A stretch of 35,603 bases of DNA. Source: Spirochaetaceae bacterium. GTDB taxonomy: Bacteria; Spirochaetota; Spirochaetia; SZUA-6; Bin103. Position 1 is the stretch's first letter. Each line of letters begins with the position of its first letter. The notes under the pieces were generated by a model that was given only the letters and a program-made list of their open reading frames with translations, was not told where the DNA came from and searched no databases. Position numbers and translations under genes: made by a program. Shown one piece after another: positions 1 through 8,108 of this stretch. The stretch spans positions 1 to 35,603 of the forward strand of contig JAPPNY010000092.1 of NCBI GenBank assembly GCA_028818385.1, written 5' to 3'.

Positions 1-185
1 CTATCGACTCATTCACAGGATCACCAGTCCTCTGTCAGCGTGGGATCGCCCTGGAACATCCGGGATCGGCGGAGTCATTTTCGGGCAGTTATGGAGGTCG
101 CGAGATCCAACCGGAGGATGCGGAACCAACCCATCTTCGGACACCGAGGCGGCGAAAGGAGGGGAATTTATCTTGGAATATAATG
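1..185. other. Left-edge stretch without a recognisable gene
   Basis: I see no supported gene here. The last 30 bases are markedly AT-rich compared with the rest of the window, which fits an intergenic boundary. Short open stretches on both strands have no start signal or recognisable motif. A gene end or element remnant cut by the window edge cannot be excluded. Confidence 0.4.
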
Positions 186-1478
186 TTAATGAAGATTAAT
201 TAATAGACAGCATTGAGACGCTTCGCGTCCGGCGCGAGCGGGTTGGGCGGCACCTGGGTCGCCTGGAGTTCGGGTCGCGATCGACGGCTGACGATGTTGC
301 GCGGCGCGTCCACGACGCTCACATGGGCGGTCCTCATGCAGCTTCCTTCGGCGCCGAAGTGAAGATGTCGGTGGCCCGTGCCGTCGGCTTTCTGCGGACG
401 GCGCCCGACCGTCCGAGCCCCGCCCCGTCTTCGGCGCCGAAGTGGTGCGGCGGTCCGCGTTCAGCCGCCTGTTTGCGGGCATGCTGTCGGCGCCGGCCAC
501 CTGCGCGGGTCGCTGCGCCGGTGACGGCACGCCGCGGCATGAGCCTGCCGGCTGCGTCTTCGCCGCCGTAGTCCTTGCGTCCGCGAGCGTGACGGCCCGC
601 TTCGGCTCCGACGCGGCAGCCCCGTCGGAGCTCGCCCTCTGCTGAGTTGTCGGAGGTCGGTCGGCGCCCGCGGCAGCGCTGCGGGCACGGCCACGGCGCG
701 GCGGACGAGCCGGATCGTGGCGGTCGAGGCCTTCGCGGACCAGCCGTTCCACGAGCTGCCCGAGCGTCATGCGCGGATCGATGTGCGAGAGCAGTCCCCG
801 GAGTTGCTCCAGCCCGCGCTGACACTCCGCGTCGATGACCGCCTTGAGCTCCCAGCGCCCCTGGCCCATCGGCCGCATCCGATCGGCCGGCACCGCCAGC
901 GCGGGATCCACGTCGGCCAGCATCTTCGCCACCTCGCGCGTGCTCTTGCCGACCGCCTGGTTCACCAGCGCCTGCTGCGCCGACAGGTCCAGCACCGGTC
1001 CCGGGCTTGGTTTCGGCGCCGGATTCCCCTGGGCCGACGGTGCGCGCACCGGCCGCGCCGAGCCGTCCGGCCGCAGAGCCAAGCCGGCCACGGTCCCGGC
1101 CCCGCGCGTCTGGCGCGATCGCTCTCGCTCCCGCCGCTCGAAGGCGGCCTGCAACTGGGCGGCCGCGTCCAGGGTGAGCGAGCCGTCCCAGAGCCGCTCG
1201 CGCACGCCGTCGAGCCGCGCGCACAGCTTCATGGCGCCGATCCGCCGCCAAGTGGAGGCGTCGGTGTAACCGAGCCCGCGCTTCACGTAGTCGAACAGGC
1301 TGGAGAAGCCGCGGTCCAGGTAGGCCCGGCGAGCTTCGATCTCGCACAGGTGATCGATGACGAAGACATGGATCTGGTGGTCAAGGCTTGCGAGCTTGCG
1401 GGTCTGCTCCAGCAACTGGTCGTCCGACAGGCCGGCGACGGTGGAGGTGACCGGGGCGTAAGAGGAATGCGTTGACAT
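186..1478 (-). CDS. DUF222/HNH-endonuclease-type protein, C-terminal HNH region missing
   Basis: The first 230 or so residues from ATG 1478 resemble the N-terminal helical region that precedes an HNH nuclease domain in DUF222-like proteins. It is rich in Leu, Ala and Arg and has a conserved-looking stretch around LFDYVKRGLGYTDAST. The open frame extends 30 codons upstream, but that extension runs through an AT-rich promoter-like region, so I chose the ATG at 1478. After about residue 265 the protein becomes Arg/Ala/Pro-rich linker, and no H-N-H or Cys-pair motif appears in any frame down to 186. SAPK-like linker repeats occur in this frame (near 429-442) and again in another frame (near 346-359), which points to an indel between them. 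I read it as a former HNH protein with a decayed or lost nuclease end. The family assignment is from memory and is moderate. Confidence 0.55.
   Translation of the reverse strand: MSTHSSYAPVTSTVAGLSDDQLLEQTRKLASLDHQIHVFVIDHLCEIEARRAYLDRGFSSLFDYVKRGLGYTDASTWRRIGAMKLCARLDGVRERLWDGSLTLDAAAQLQAAFERRERERSRQTRGAGTVAGLALRPDGSARPVRAPSAQGNPAPKPSPGPVLDLSAQQALVNQAVGKSTREVAKMLADVDPALAVPADRMRPMGQGRWELKAVIDAECQRGLEQLRGLLSHIDPRMTLGQLVERLVREGLDRHDPARPPRRGRARSAAAGADRPPTTQQRASSDGAAASEPKRAVTLADARTTAAKTQPAGSCRGVPSPAQRPAQVAGADSMPANRRLNADRRTTSAPKTGRGSDGRAPSAESRRHGPPTSSLRRRRKLHEDRPCERRGRAAQHRQPSIATRTPGDPGAAQPARAGREASQCCLLINLH
200..337 (-). CDS. Possible 45-residue ORF at the decayed end of the HNH-type gene
   Basis: An ATG at 337-335 overlaps a TGA at 336-334 in an ATGA arrangement; that TGA closes the reading frame carrying the last SAPK repeat. 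The 45 codons run to TAA at 202-200 and lie in a third frame relative to the main gene. The peptide has no cysteine pair, membrane segment or motif that I recognise. It could be a real coupled small protein or just the displaced tail of the frameshifted HNH-type gene. I favour the second reading. Confidence 0.2.
   Translation of the reverse strand: MRTAHVSVVDAPRNIVSRRSRPELQATQVPPNPLAPDAKRLNAVY
346..444. repeat. Two copies of a 16-bp repeat containing a 14-bp palindrome
   Basis: The sequence cttcggcgccgaagtg occurs at 346-361 and 429-444. Its first 14 bases are a perfect palindrome. Each copy encodes SAPK-like residues on the minus strand. The copies are 83 bp apart, which is not a multiple of three, so they are read in different frames. 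Weaker versions near 557-570 and 600-613 lie in the main frame. Confidence 0.7.
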
Positions 1479-1486
1479 GACGTAAA

Positions 1487-1513
1487 TATCATATGATAAA
1501 TGATTTAAGTCAA
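1487..1513 (-). promoter_or_regulatory. AT-rich promoter/operator candidate for the HNH-type gene
   Basis: Upstream of ATG 1478 lies an isolated AT-rich block. It contains a perfect 12-bp palindrome, tatcatatgata, at 1487-1498. On the minus strand TTGACT (1513-1508) could be a -35 box, with GATATT (1490-1485) 17 bp downstream as a -10. That would put the transcript start at or next to the ATG, implying a leaderless message. I infer the promoter from consensus similarity only. Confidence 0.35.
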
Positions 1514-1604
1514 GTATGCGAAGGTTGTTTAGGATCGTTCGGCAGCCGTGTCCCGGTGCCGCGGCCACCAGCCTGCGGCCTGAGTTTCGCAGCGTCAGGG
1601 CGAC

Positions 1605-3143
1605 TCAGTACGAGCGGGCGAACACCACCTCGGCTGCGCCGCGCGCGCCCGTGAAGGCACACGTCCGGCCGGCCGGTGAAGCCGTCCCGTTGTCGCCTTC
1701 GGAGCTCAGGATGCAGCGCGGGGTGATCTTCAGCCGCTTCAGCAGCTCCTGGGACGCGCCGTCTTCCTCGGCTTCGGCGGCCATGGGGGCGATGGCGAAG
1801 CCGGAGCGCTCCTCGTCCCGGAAGTAATCCTCGAACGCTCCCAGGTCCTCGACCCGCTCCGTGTGGGCGTCGCGGAACGCGCGCGCGCGCTCCAGCAGCC
1901 CGTCCTGAATCTGGCCGAGCACCGCGGGCGCCTCGGCGGCGAAACGCTCTCGCGGCAGCGACTGCCGCTCGCGAGGCGGCTGATCGCGGCGCGCCACCGA
2001 CACCACCCCGGCGTCGAGGTCGCGCGGCCCGATCTCGACACGGACGGGCACGCCTCGCTTGACGTGGTGCCAGTTCTTCTCGCCGCCGCGCAGGTCGCGG
2101 TCGTCGATCTGGACGCGCAGCGGTTCGTCGGCATGGCGCGCATCCGTCAGCTCACGCTTCAGCGCGTCGCAGGCGCCCAGCACCGCGGTGCGCTGCTCGG
2201 AATCCTTGTAGATCGGCAGGATGACCACCTGCTGCGGCGCCAGGCGCGGCGGCAGCACCACGCCGTCGTCGTCGCCGTGGGTCATGATCAGGCCGCCGAC
2301 CAGCCGGGTGGACACTCCCCACGAGGTGGTCCAGGCGTGCACGAGCGCTCCGTCGCGGTCGCTGAAGCTGATGTCGCACGCCTTGGCGAAATTCTGACCC
2401 AGGAAGTGGGAGGTGCCGGCCTGCAGCGCCTTGCGGTCCTGCATCATCGCCTCGATGGCGTAGGTGTTGACCGCTCCGGGGAAGCGCTCGCCCGCGGTCT
2501 TCTCGCCGCGCAGCACCGGCATCGCCATGTAGTGCTCGGCGAAGTCCGCGTACACGCCGAGCATGCGCAGGGTCTCCTCGACGGCCTCCTCGGCGGTGGC
2601 GTGGACCGTGTGGCCTTCCTGCCACAGGAACTCGGCGGTGCGCAGGAACAGGCGGGGGCGCAGCTCCCAGCGCACGACGTTCGCCCACTGGTTGATCAGG
2701 ATCGGCAGGTCCCGGTAGGACTGCACCCACTTGGCGTACATCTCGCCGATGATCGTCTCGCTGGTGGGCCGCACCACGTACGGCTCATCCAACTCGCCCG
2801 CCGGCACCAGCCCGCCCTCCGGGCCCGGCTCCAGCCGGTGGTGGGTCACCACCGCGCACTCCTTGGCGAACCCCTCGATGTGCTCGGCCTCGCGCTCCAG
2901 GTAGCGCAGCGGAATGAACAGCGGGAAGTAGGCGTTGGTGTGGCCGGTGTCCTTGAACATGCCGTCGAGCACGCGCTGCATGTTCTCCCACAGCGCGTAG
3001 CCCCACGGCTTGATCACCATGCAGCCGCGCACCGGCGACAGCTCCGCCAGGTCGGCGGCGCGCACCACCTGCTGATACCACTCCGCGTAGTTCTCGGCGC
3101 GGGTCGGCGAGATCGCCGTCCGAGTTGATTGTCCCTTTGCCAT
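1605..3143 (-). CDS. proS: Proline--tRNA ligase, type 3 (archaeal/eukaryote-like)
   Basis: Cytoplasmic class II aminoacyl-tRNA synthetase that charges tRNA-Pro. The 512-residue protein has the short type 3 layout: motif 1 region around IKPWGYALWENMQRVLD (near residue 45), RPTSETIIGEMYAKW (near 128), motif 2 WELRPRLFLRTAEFLWQEGH (near 160), the TSHFLGQNF signature, and motif 3 at GGLIMTHGDDDG. An anticodon-binding domain follows, and the protein ends in the characteristic ARSY tail. There is no editing insertion between motifs 2 and 3, as expected for type 3. The C-terminal zinc-binding domain appears to keep only two of the usual four cysteines (in TPRC and TCAFTG), so it probably does not hold zinc. 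The ATG at 3143 gives the full N-terminus. No Shine-Dalgarno is visible, and a hairpin sits immediately upstream. Confidence 0.95.
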   Translation of the reverse strand: MAKGQSTRTAISPTRAENYAEWYQQVVRAADLAELSPVRGCMVIKPWGYALWENMQRVLDGMFKDTGHTNAYFPLFIPLRYLEREAEHIEGFAKECAVVTHHRLEPGPEGGLVPAGELDEPYVVRPTSETIIGEMYAKWVQSYRDLPILINQWANVVRWELRPRLFLRTAEFLWQEGHTVHATAEEAVEETLRMLGVYADFAEHYMAMPVLRGEKTAGERFPGAVNTYAIEAMMQDRKALQAGTSHFLGQNFAKACDISFSDRDGALVHAWTTSWGVSTRLVGGLIMTHGDDDGVVLPPRLAPQQVVILPIYKDSEQRTAVLGACDALKRELTDARHADEPLRVQIDDRDLRGGEKNWHHVKRGVPVRVEIGPRDLDAGVVSVARRDQPPRERQSLPRERFAAEAPAVLGQIQDGLLERARAFRDAHTERVEDLGAFEDYFRDEERSGFAIAPMAAEAEEDGASQELLKRLKITPRCILSSEGDNGTASPAGRTCAFTGARGAAEVVFARSY

Positions 3144-3152
3144 GATGTGTGT

Positions 3153-3209
3153 GGCTCGGAGTCTGTCGAACTTGCCGCGTCACCGGCAAGGGACGAAAGA
3201 CTCCGAGCC
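3153..3209 (-). promoter_or_regulatory. Long hairpin in the proS leader / proS-sulfatase divergent region
   Basis: A perfect 12-bp inverted repeat (ggctcggagtct at 3153-3164, complement at 3198-3209) encloses a second perfect 7-bp stem (cttgccg 3171-3177 with cggcaag 3184-3190) around a 6-base loop. Three more pairs can form in the internal loop. In the proS message this would fold nine bases before the AUG, where a ribosome-binding site is otherwise absent. It could control proS translation or stability, or act as a two-sided structure between the divergent genes. The structure is read directly; its function is inferred. Confidence 0.55.
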
Positions 3210-3270
3210 GAAAGGGTGGGTATTGGGGCGGGTGGAAGAAAATGGCGGCACCGGCGATGCTGTCGCCGCA

Positions 3271-4698
3271 ATGAGGACTCCAGACGGAGCCCGCCGTCCC
3301 AACATCATCCTGATCATCACCGATCAGCAGCGCTACGAGACGGTGGGCGCGCTGGGGTATCCCCACGTCGACACGCCGCACCTCGACCGGCTGGTGCGCG
3401 AGGGAGTGAGCTTCTCGCGGTGCCACGTGACCGGGCCGTCGTGCGGGCCGTCGCGCGCCAGCCTGTTCACGGGCTTCTACCCGCACAACGCCGGCGCGCT
3501 GCGCAACAGCGACCCGTGGCCCCGCACCTGGGTGCACGACCTGCGCGCGGCCGGCTACCATTGCGTGAGCGTCGGCAAGATGCACGCCGAGCCGCACCCG
3601 GAGATGCACGGCTTCCACGAGCAGTTCGTGGTGGAGAACAAGCAGCGCGGCCGCGCCGAGCCTGAGTGGAGCAGCAACCCGCAGGCGTTCGACGACGAGT
3701 GGGACAAGGCGCTGGCCGTGCACGGCCTGGAGCGTCCGGAGAAGCCGTTCTACCAGGCGTGGCCGGACGTGGCCGAACGGCAGGGCGCCTTCGAGTGGCG
3801 GCTGCCGGAGGAGCTGCATGCCGACGTATTCGTGGGGGAGCTGGCGCGGCGCTGGATCGACCGTGCGCCGGACGTGGGCGACGAGCCACTGTTCCTGCAG
3901 ATCGGTTTTCCCGGCCCGCATCCGCCGTACGACCCGATCGAGCGCTACGCGCAGCCCTACCTGGAGCGCGAATTGCCCATCCTGCCGGCCACGCAGGCGG
4001 AGATCGACCGGCAGCCGTCGACCCTGCACGCGCTGCGCGCCCGCCTGGTCGAGCGCATGGTCGACTCCATCGCCTTCGATCCGGTGGCGCCGGCCGGGCA
4101 GCGCCACCGGCAGCGCGCCTACTACCTGGCCAACATGACCATGATCGACGAACAGGTCGGCGGCATCCTGGAGCGCCTGGAAGGGCGTGGACTGCTGGAC
4201 GACGCGGTGGCGATCTTGACCTCCGATCACGGCGATTGCCTGGGCGACCACGGCCTGGTCGGGAAGTGGAACATGTACGACTCGTCGGTGCGGGTGCCGC
4301 TGGTGGTATGGAGCCCCGAACGCTTCGGCGGGGGCCGCGCCTGCGACGCCCTGACGCAGGGGTTCGACATCGGCCCCACGGTGCTGGAGCTGGCCGGCGC
4401 CGCGTCGCCGGCGAAGATGGACGCCGTGTCGCTGCTGCCGCACCTGCAGGGGCGCGCGGACGCGGCGCGGCGGCGCTACGTCCATTCCGAGCACGCCGCC
4501 AGCTCCATGCTTCAGGCGGTCGGGCAACTGCTGATGGTGCGCGACGAGCGCCACAAGCTGGTCGAATATCCGGGCACGGGCGAGGGGCAGCTCTTCGACC
4601 TGGAGCGCGACCCCGACGAGCTCGAGGATCTGTGGTCCGACGGCGCCCACCGGCGGATCAGGGACGAACTCCGGGAGCAACTGCGGCGTGGTTCGTGA
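3271..4698 (+). CDS. Cys-type sulfatase (formylglycine-dependent)
   Basis: Sulfatase of the alkaline phosphatase superfamily, 475 residues from ATG 3271. The start is chosen because RRPNIILIITDQQR, the metal-binding first strand, follows within 10 residues. An in-frame ATG at 3142 would add 43 unlikely residues. Cys58 lies in CGPSRASLFTG, the C-x-P-S-R motif converted to formylglycine by a sulfatase-maturing enzyme, which is not encoded in this window. GKMHAE, the FPGPHPPY region and the second metal site SDHGDCLGDHG with the following GKWN lysine are all present. No signal peptide is visible, so it is probably cytoplasmic. A PhyH dioxygenase follows 76 bp downstream on the same strand, suggesting co-transcription. 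The sulfated substrate cannot be told from sequence. Confidence 0.93.
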   Translation: MRTPDGARRPNIILIITDQQRYETVGALGYPHVDTPHLDRLVREGVSFSRCHVTGPSCGPSRASLFTGFYPHNAGALRNSDPWPRTWVHDLRAAGYHCVSVGKMHAEPHPEMHGFHEQFVVENKQRGRAEPEWSSNPQAFDDEWDKALAVHGLERPEKPFYQAWPDVAERQGAFEWRLPEELHADVFVGELARRWIDRAPDVGDEPLFLQIGFPGPHPPYDPIERYAQPYLERELPILPATQAEIDRQPSTLHALRARLVERMVDSIAFDPVAPAGQRHRQRAYYLANMTMIDEQVGGILERLEGRGLLDDAVAILTSDHGDCLGDHGLVGKWNMYDSSVRVPLVVWSPERFGGGRACDALTQGFDIGPTVLELAGAASPAKMDAVSLLPHLQGRADAARRRYVHSEHAASSMLQAVGQLLMVRDERHKLVEYPGTGEGQLFDLERDPDELEDLWSDGAHRRIRDELREQLRRGS

Positions 4699-4774
4699 CC
4701 AGCACGATCCGCTCCGGCTGGTGGAATCCGGCTCGAACATGACGAGTCGAGACGGAGCGAGGAGGAATTGAGAC

Positions 4775-6031
4775 ATGGCACCTGACAACGGCACGACGGG
4801 CAAGGGCCTCGCCACAGACGTCGATCGCGACCGTTTCCTCCGCGAGGGATACTTGGTCGTTCCCGAGGTGATCGAGCCGGCCCGGCTGCCTGAGGTGCGC
4901 CGCGCCTACGAGGTCCTGGTGGAGCGCCAGCGGGCGGTGTGGGCCGCCGAGCGCGCACCCGGAGACCCGCCCGGCGGCATGTGGGAGACCGCGCGGCAGC
5001 CGCGCCTGCACCTGTCGCGCGAGCTCGGCGCGCAGGTGGACGGGAGCTGCGCGGCGGCGGTCGAGATCTGGACCCGCGACCGGCTGCGCGCGGTGGCCGA
5101 CCGGCTGCTGGGCGTCGAGGACGCCGGCGCCACCGAGCTGATGATGATGTGCAGCCCGGTCCGCGACCACGGTCCGGCCAACTGGCACCGCGACATCCAC
5201 CCGATCGACACCGCGCCCCTGCGCGGCTACATCGACGACATCGTCGAGAACGGCCCCGCCTACATCCAGTGGAACATCCCGCTGTACGACGACGACGTGC
5301 TGTGGGTCATGCCGGGCACGCACGTCCGCGTGAATACCGACCGGGAGAACCGCCTGCTGCTGGAGGACGACCGCCGGCCGCTGCCCGACGCCGTGCAGAC
5401 CCATCTGCGCGCCGGCGACGGCGTCGTCTACATCACGCCGATCCTGCACTGGGGCAGCAACTACAGCGCCAGGCTGCGCCGCACCGTGCACGGCGGCTTT
5501 TCACCCTTCGCGTTCCGGGAGGACGATCCGTTCGTCCGGCACCTGCAGCCACCGGCGCAGGAGAGGTTCCTGCGCTGGCGGCGCGCGTGCGACGGCAAGA
5601 AGGACGGCACTGAGGCCGCGCTGCGCGCGGCTCTGGCCGGCGACGCCGCGGCCTACGACCGGGGGCTGGCGGAGCTGCGGCCCCGGGTGGCGGAGAAGGG
5701 CAAGCTGCTGCAGACGGTGTTCCTGAGCAAGGCGGCGCTGTTCATCAGGCTCTGCAAGCGTCCGGAGCTGCGGTCCACCGTCCCCGAACGGGTCGCGGCC
5801 GCAAGCGCTACCCATCATCCGATCACCCTGAACTACGGCCCGCGATTCGCCGAACGGTTCACCGCGGAAGAGGCGGACCTGCTGTGGCAGCGCTTCGCGC
5901 CGATGGAAGCGCGGCTGAACAACGACGAGGAGGGCTTCATGCCCGGCTTCCAGGCCGAGCGCATGCGCCACTCGTTCGTGGACATGCCCGCCGGTTTCGG
6001 CGTCGCCGAGCTCACCGCCACATGGTCGTGA
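4775..6031 (+). CDS. Phytanoyl-CoA dioxygenase (PhyH) family protein
   Basis: Predicted Fe(II)/2-oxoglutarate dioxygenase of 418 residues. The facial triad is visible: His138 and Asp140 in NWHRDIHP, and a distal His225 in ILHWGSN, followed by an Arg-rich RLRRT stretch that would bind 2-oxoglutarate. MPGTH is the usual PGSH-like turn. The start has a strong aggagg at 4760-4765, nine bases before the ATG. The protein is longer than a typical PhyH (about 280-300 residues). The extra part is a helical C-terminal region from about residue 260 with no motif I recognise. It follows the sulfatase on the same strand and could hydroxylate or demethylate the desulfated product. The substrate is unknown. 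Confidence 0.88.
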   Translation: MAPDNGTTGKGLATDVDRDRFLREGYLVVPEVIEPARLPEVRRAYEVLVERQRAVWAAERAPGDPPGGMWETARQPRLHLSRELGAQVDGSCAAAVEIWTRDRLRAVADRLLGVEDAGATELMMMCSPVRDHGPANWHRDIHPIDTAPLRGYIDDIVENGPAYIQWNIPLYDDDVLWVMPGTHVRVNTDRENRLLLEDDRRPLPDAVQTHLRAGDGVVYITPILHWGSNYSARLRRTVHGGFSPFAFREDDPFVRHLQPPAQERFLRWRRACDGKKDGTEAALRAALAGDAAAYDRGLAELRPRVAEKGKLLQTVFLSKAALFIRLCKRPELRSTVPERVAAASATHHPITLNYGPRFAERFTAEEADLLWQRFAPMEARLNNDEEGFMPGFQAERMRHSFVDMPAGFGVAELTATWS

Positions 6032-6092
6032 GAGTATAGTGCCTATCGTGGTACCAACATGGGTATACACAACCTCATGATCTGAGTACGGT

Positions 6093-6374
6093 ATGTTCAT
6101 GAACGCCGTAAGCGCGCTCGACGTGCGCAACAACCTGGGCCGGATCCTCGACGACCTGGACAGCACCGGGGAGCCGATCGTCATCAACAAGGGCCGAACC
6201 GCGCGCGCCGTGCTGATCTCTCTCGACGACTTCGAGCGCCGCTTCATCGAATACCAGGCGCAGGAGAGGCGGCGGGAGCTGCTCGAAAGGGTTCGCCGGA
6301 TGCGGGCTCCGGCGTCAGGTGGGGTCGACACCGTCCAACTGCTGCGGCGGCTACGCGGTTACGAACCGGCGTGA
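6093..6374 (+). CDS. Phd/YefM-family antitoxin
   Basis: A 93-residue protein with the Phd/YefM fold. It starts with the NAVSALDVRNNLGRILDDL segment (N-terminal DNA-binding half), then EPIVINKGRTARAVLISLDDFE, the typical beta-hairpin and helix of this family. A charged C-terminal tail follows that would wrap the toxin. Two in-frame ATGs (6093 and 6099) are possible starts. Its stop codon overlaps the GTG of the following PIN gene, the classic coupling of a type II toxin-antitoxin pair. Autoregulation from the short upstream gap (6032-6092) is expected for the family, but I found no clear operator there beyond the 8-bp palindrome tggtacca. Confidence 0.9.
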   Translation: MFMNAVSALDVRNNLGRILDDLDSTGEPIVINKGRTARAVLISLDDFERRFIEYQAQERRRELLERVRRMRAPASGGVDTVQLLRRLRGYEPA

Positions 6375-6796
6375 GGTATGTCCTGGACGCGTCGGTCGCC
6401 GTGCGGTGGTTCGTGGCTGACGGGGACCAGCCCCACGCCGAACTCGTTCTCGACCGGCTGCTCGCCGCGCCGGAGGAGTTCGCGATGCCGGAGTTGTTCT
6501 TCTACGAGGTATTCGCAGTCCTGGCCCGAACCCGCTCCGACTCCCGGTCGGTGTACGTCGAAGGTTTTCTGCCGCTCGTGGAGTCGGGTCCTCTGCGCTA
6601 CCCGATGACCGGCGCGGTCGCAGAGCGGGCGGCTGCCCTGGTCGGCAAGGGACTGAGCGGCTATGACGCCTGCTACGTGGCGCTCGCAGCCGAGTTGCAA
6701 GGACTCTGGCTCACGTTCGACGGACGCGCATGCCGGGCGGTCAACGACCCGTCGCTCGCCCTCAACGTGGCCGGCGGGCTCCCGGACGGGTGGTAG
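6371..6796 (+). CDS. PIN-domain ribonuclease toxin (VapC-like)
   Basis: A 141-residue PIN-domain protein, expected to be a Mg-dependent RNase that cuts structured RNA such as tRNA. The acidic residues expected in the active site are present: Asp6 in YVLDAS, Glu41 (or Glu46) in MPELFFYEV, Asp99 in SGYDACYVALA and Asp117 in LTFDGRA. Translation starts at GTG 6371, overlapping the antitoxin stop by four bases (GTGA). The partner is Phd/YefM-like rather than the more usual VapB. It ends 27 bp from the convergent proV stop. Confidence 0.92.
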   Translation: MRYVLDASVAVRWFVADGDQPHAELVLDRLLAAPEEFAMPELFFYEVFAVLARTRSDSRSVYVEGFLPLVESGPLRYPMTGAVAERAAALVGKGLSGYDACYVALAAELQGLWLTFDGRACRAVNDPSLALNVAGGLPDGW

Positions 6797-6823
6797 AGGC
6801 GCGTCCCACCCTGCGGGGCGTCG

Positions 6824-8089
6824 CTATTCGGGCGTCACGTTCTCCAGTTCGCAGTCGCCGGCCAGGGCGGACAGCGTCCTCTGGCGGGTCAGCTCTCCCA
6901 GCAAACGGCGCTCGTCGTCGAGCACGGCGATCGGCACCCGGCTGTCGGCCGACACCGCCAGGAGCTCGTCCAGGCACTGGTCGCCACGGGCCGTCGGGGC
7001 GTTGTCGCGCAGGATCCGGCTGAGATCGGCGTCGCCGCGCGTGACGGCGTCCGGCATGTCGTCGACCTCCACGTAGCCGCGATAGCGGTTCTCCCCGTCG
7101 GTCACGAATACGATTCTCCGGCCGTTGCCGGTCGTATCGGCCGCCGCCTGGTCGGGGGAGGTGTTCACGTCCACCGGGGTGACGTGCTCCATCGCCGCCC
7201 AGGCGGTGAGCACGCGCGCACGATTGACGTCTCGTACGAACTCCTCGACGTAGTCGTTCGCCGGGTTGGTGATGATGTCGATGGGTGCGCCGACCTGCAC
7301 CACCTTGCCGTCCTTGAGAATGGCGATGTGGTCGCCGAGGCGCAGCGCCTCGTCCAGGTCGTGGGTGATGAACACGATCGTCTTGCGCAGGTCGCGCTGC
7401 AGGCGGATCAACTCGTCCTGCATGTCACGCCGGATCAGGGGGTCCAGCGCGCTGAACGGCTCGTCCATCAGCAGGATCTCCGGGTCGGTGCAGAGCGCCC
7501 GCGCCAGACCTACCCGCTGCTGCATGCCTCCCGAGAGCTGCCGCGGCCGCATGCGCTCGTAGCCCTGCAGCCCCACGACCTCGATCCACCGGGCGGCGCG
7601 CTCCAGCCGCTCCTCCTTGGGCACCCCCTGCACCCTCAGGCCGTATGCGACGTTCTGGACCACGTTGCGGTGCGGGAGCAGTCCGAAGCTCTGGAACACC
7701 ATGCTCATCCTGGTGCGGCGCAGCGCCGTGATCTCCGCGGTGTCCATCTCCACGACGTTGGCGCCGTCGATCAGCACCTGGCCCGCCGTCGGATCGATCA
7801 GGCGGTTCACGCAGCGCACGAAGGTGGACTTGCCGCTTCCGGACAGCCCCATCACCACGAAGGTCTCCGCGCCCTCGATGCGCAGGGTCACGTCGTCCAG
7901 CCCGACGGTGTGGCCGGTTCGATCCAGGATGTCTTCCTTGCTCACACCCGCCTCGACCTGCGCCATCACCTCCTGGGGACGCTGGCCGAAGATCTTGTAC
8001 AGGTTGCGTACTTCGATGTCGCTCGGGTCGGCGATGCCGCTGCCCGAGCCGATGTCGTTACCCGAGCCGGCGCCGTTGTCAGGTCCCAC
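6824..8089 (-). CDS. proV: Glycine betaine/proline-type ABC transporter ATP-binding protein with CBS region
   Basis: ATPase of an osmolyte importer, 421 residues. Walker A is GLSGSGKST (81-89), the signature LSGGMQQR (185-192) and Walker B ILLMDEP (205-211), followed by the switch His in FITHD. The N-terminal EVRNLYKIFG and VSKEDILDRTGHTVGLDDV segments are typical of ProV/OpuAA. From about residue 290 there is a diverged CBS-pair region that in OpuA senses ionic strength. Start is GTG 8089. The first 20 residues are a Gly/Ser/Asp-rich low-complexity stretch. It lies 19 bp after proW, and the order is proX-proW-proV rather than the enterobacterial proV-proW-proX. Confidence 0.94.
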   Translation of the reverse strand: MGPDNGAGSGNDIGSGSGIADPSDIEVRNLYKIFGQRPQEVMAQVEAGVSKEDILDRTGHTVGLDDVTLRIEGAETFVVMGLSGSGKSTFVRCVNRLIDPTAGQVLIDGANVVEMDTAEITALRRTRMSMVFQSFGLLPHRNVVQNVAYGLRVQGVPKEERLERAARWIEVVGLQGYERMRPRQLSGGMQQRVGLARALCTDPEILLMDEPFSALDPLIRRDMQDELIRLQRDLRKTIVFITHDLDEALRLGDHIAILKDGKVVQVGAPIDIITNPANDYVEEFVRDVNRARVLTAWAAMEHVTPVDVNTSPDQAAADTTGNGRRIVFVTDGENRYRGYVEVDDMPDAVTRGDADLSRILRDNAPTARGDQCLDELLAVSADSRVPIAVLDDERRLLGELTRQRTLSALAGDCELENVTPE

Positions 8090-8108
8090 TGTCGTGCTCC
8101 ATTGCGGC

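Noticed and set aside
334..1347. Long minus-strand open frame overlapping the HNH-type gene
   Set aside because: Its product is Arg/Ala/Gly-rich, as expected from a shadow frame in GC-rich DNA. Only its last part (near 334-430) may hold displaced gene sequence after an indel.
3153..3209. T-box riboswitch for proS
   Set aside because: The structure is a simple nested hairpin. I found no T-box sequence or antiterminator alternative, and it lies too close to the start codon.
2785..4815. 676-codon minus-strand open frame
   Set aside because: It runs antisense through the sulfatase and into proS in the wrong frame. The product has shadow-like composition and both overlapped genes have clear motifs.
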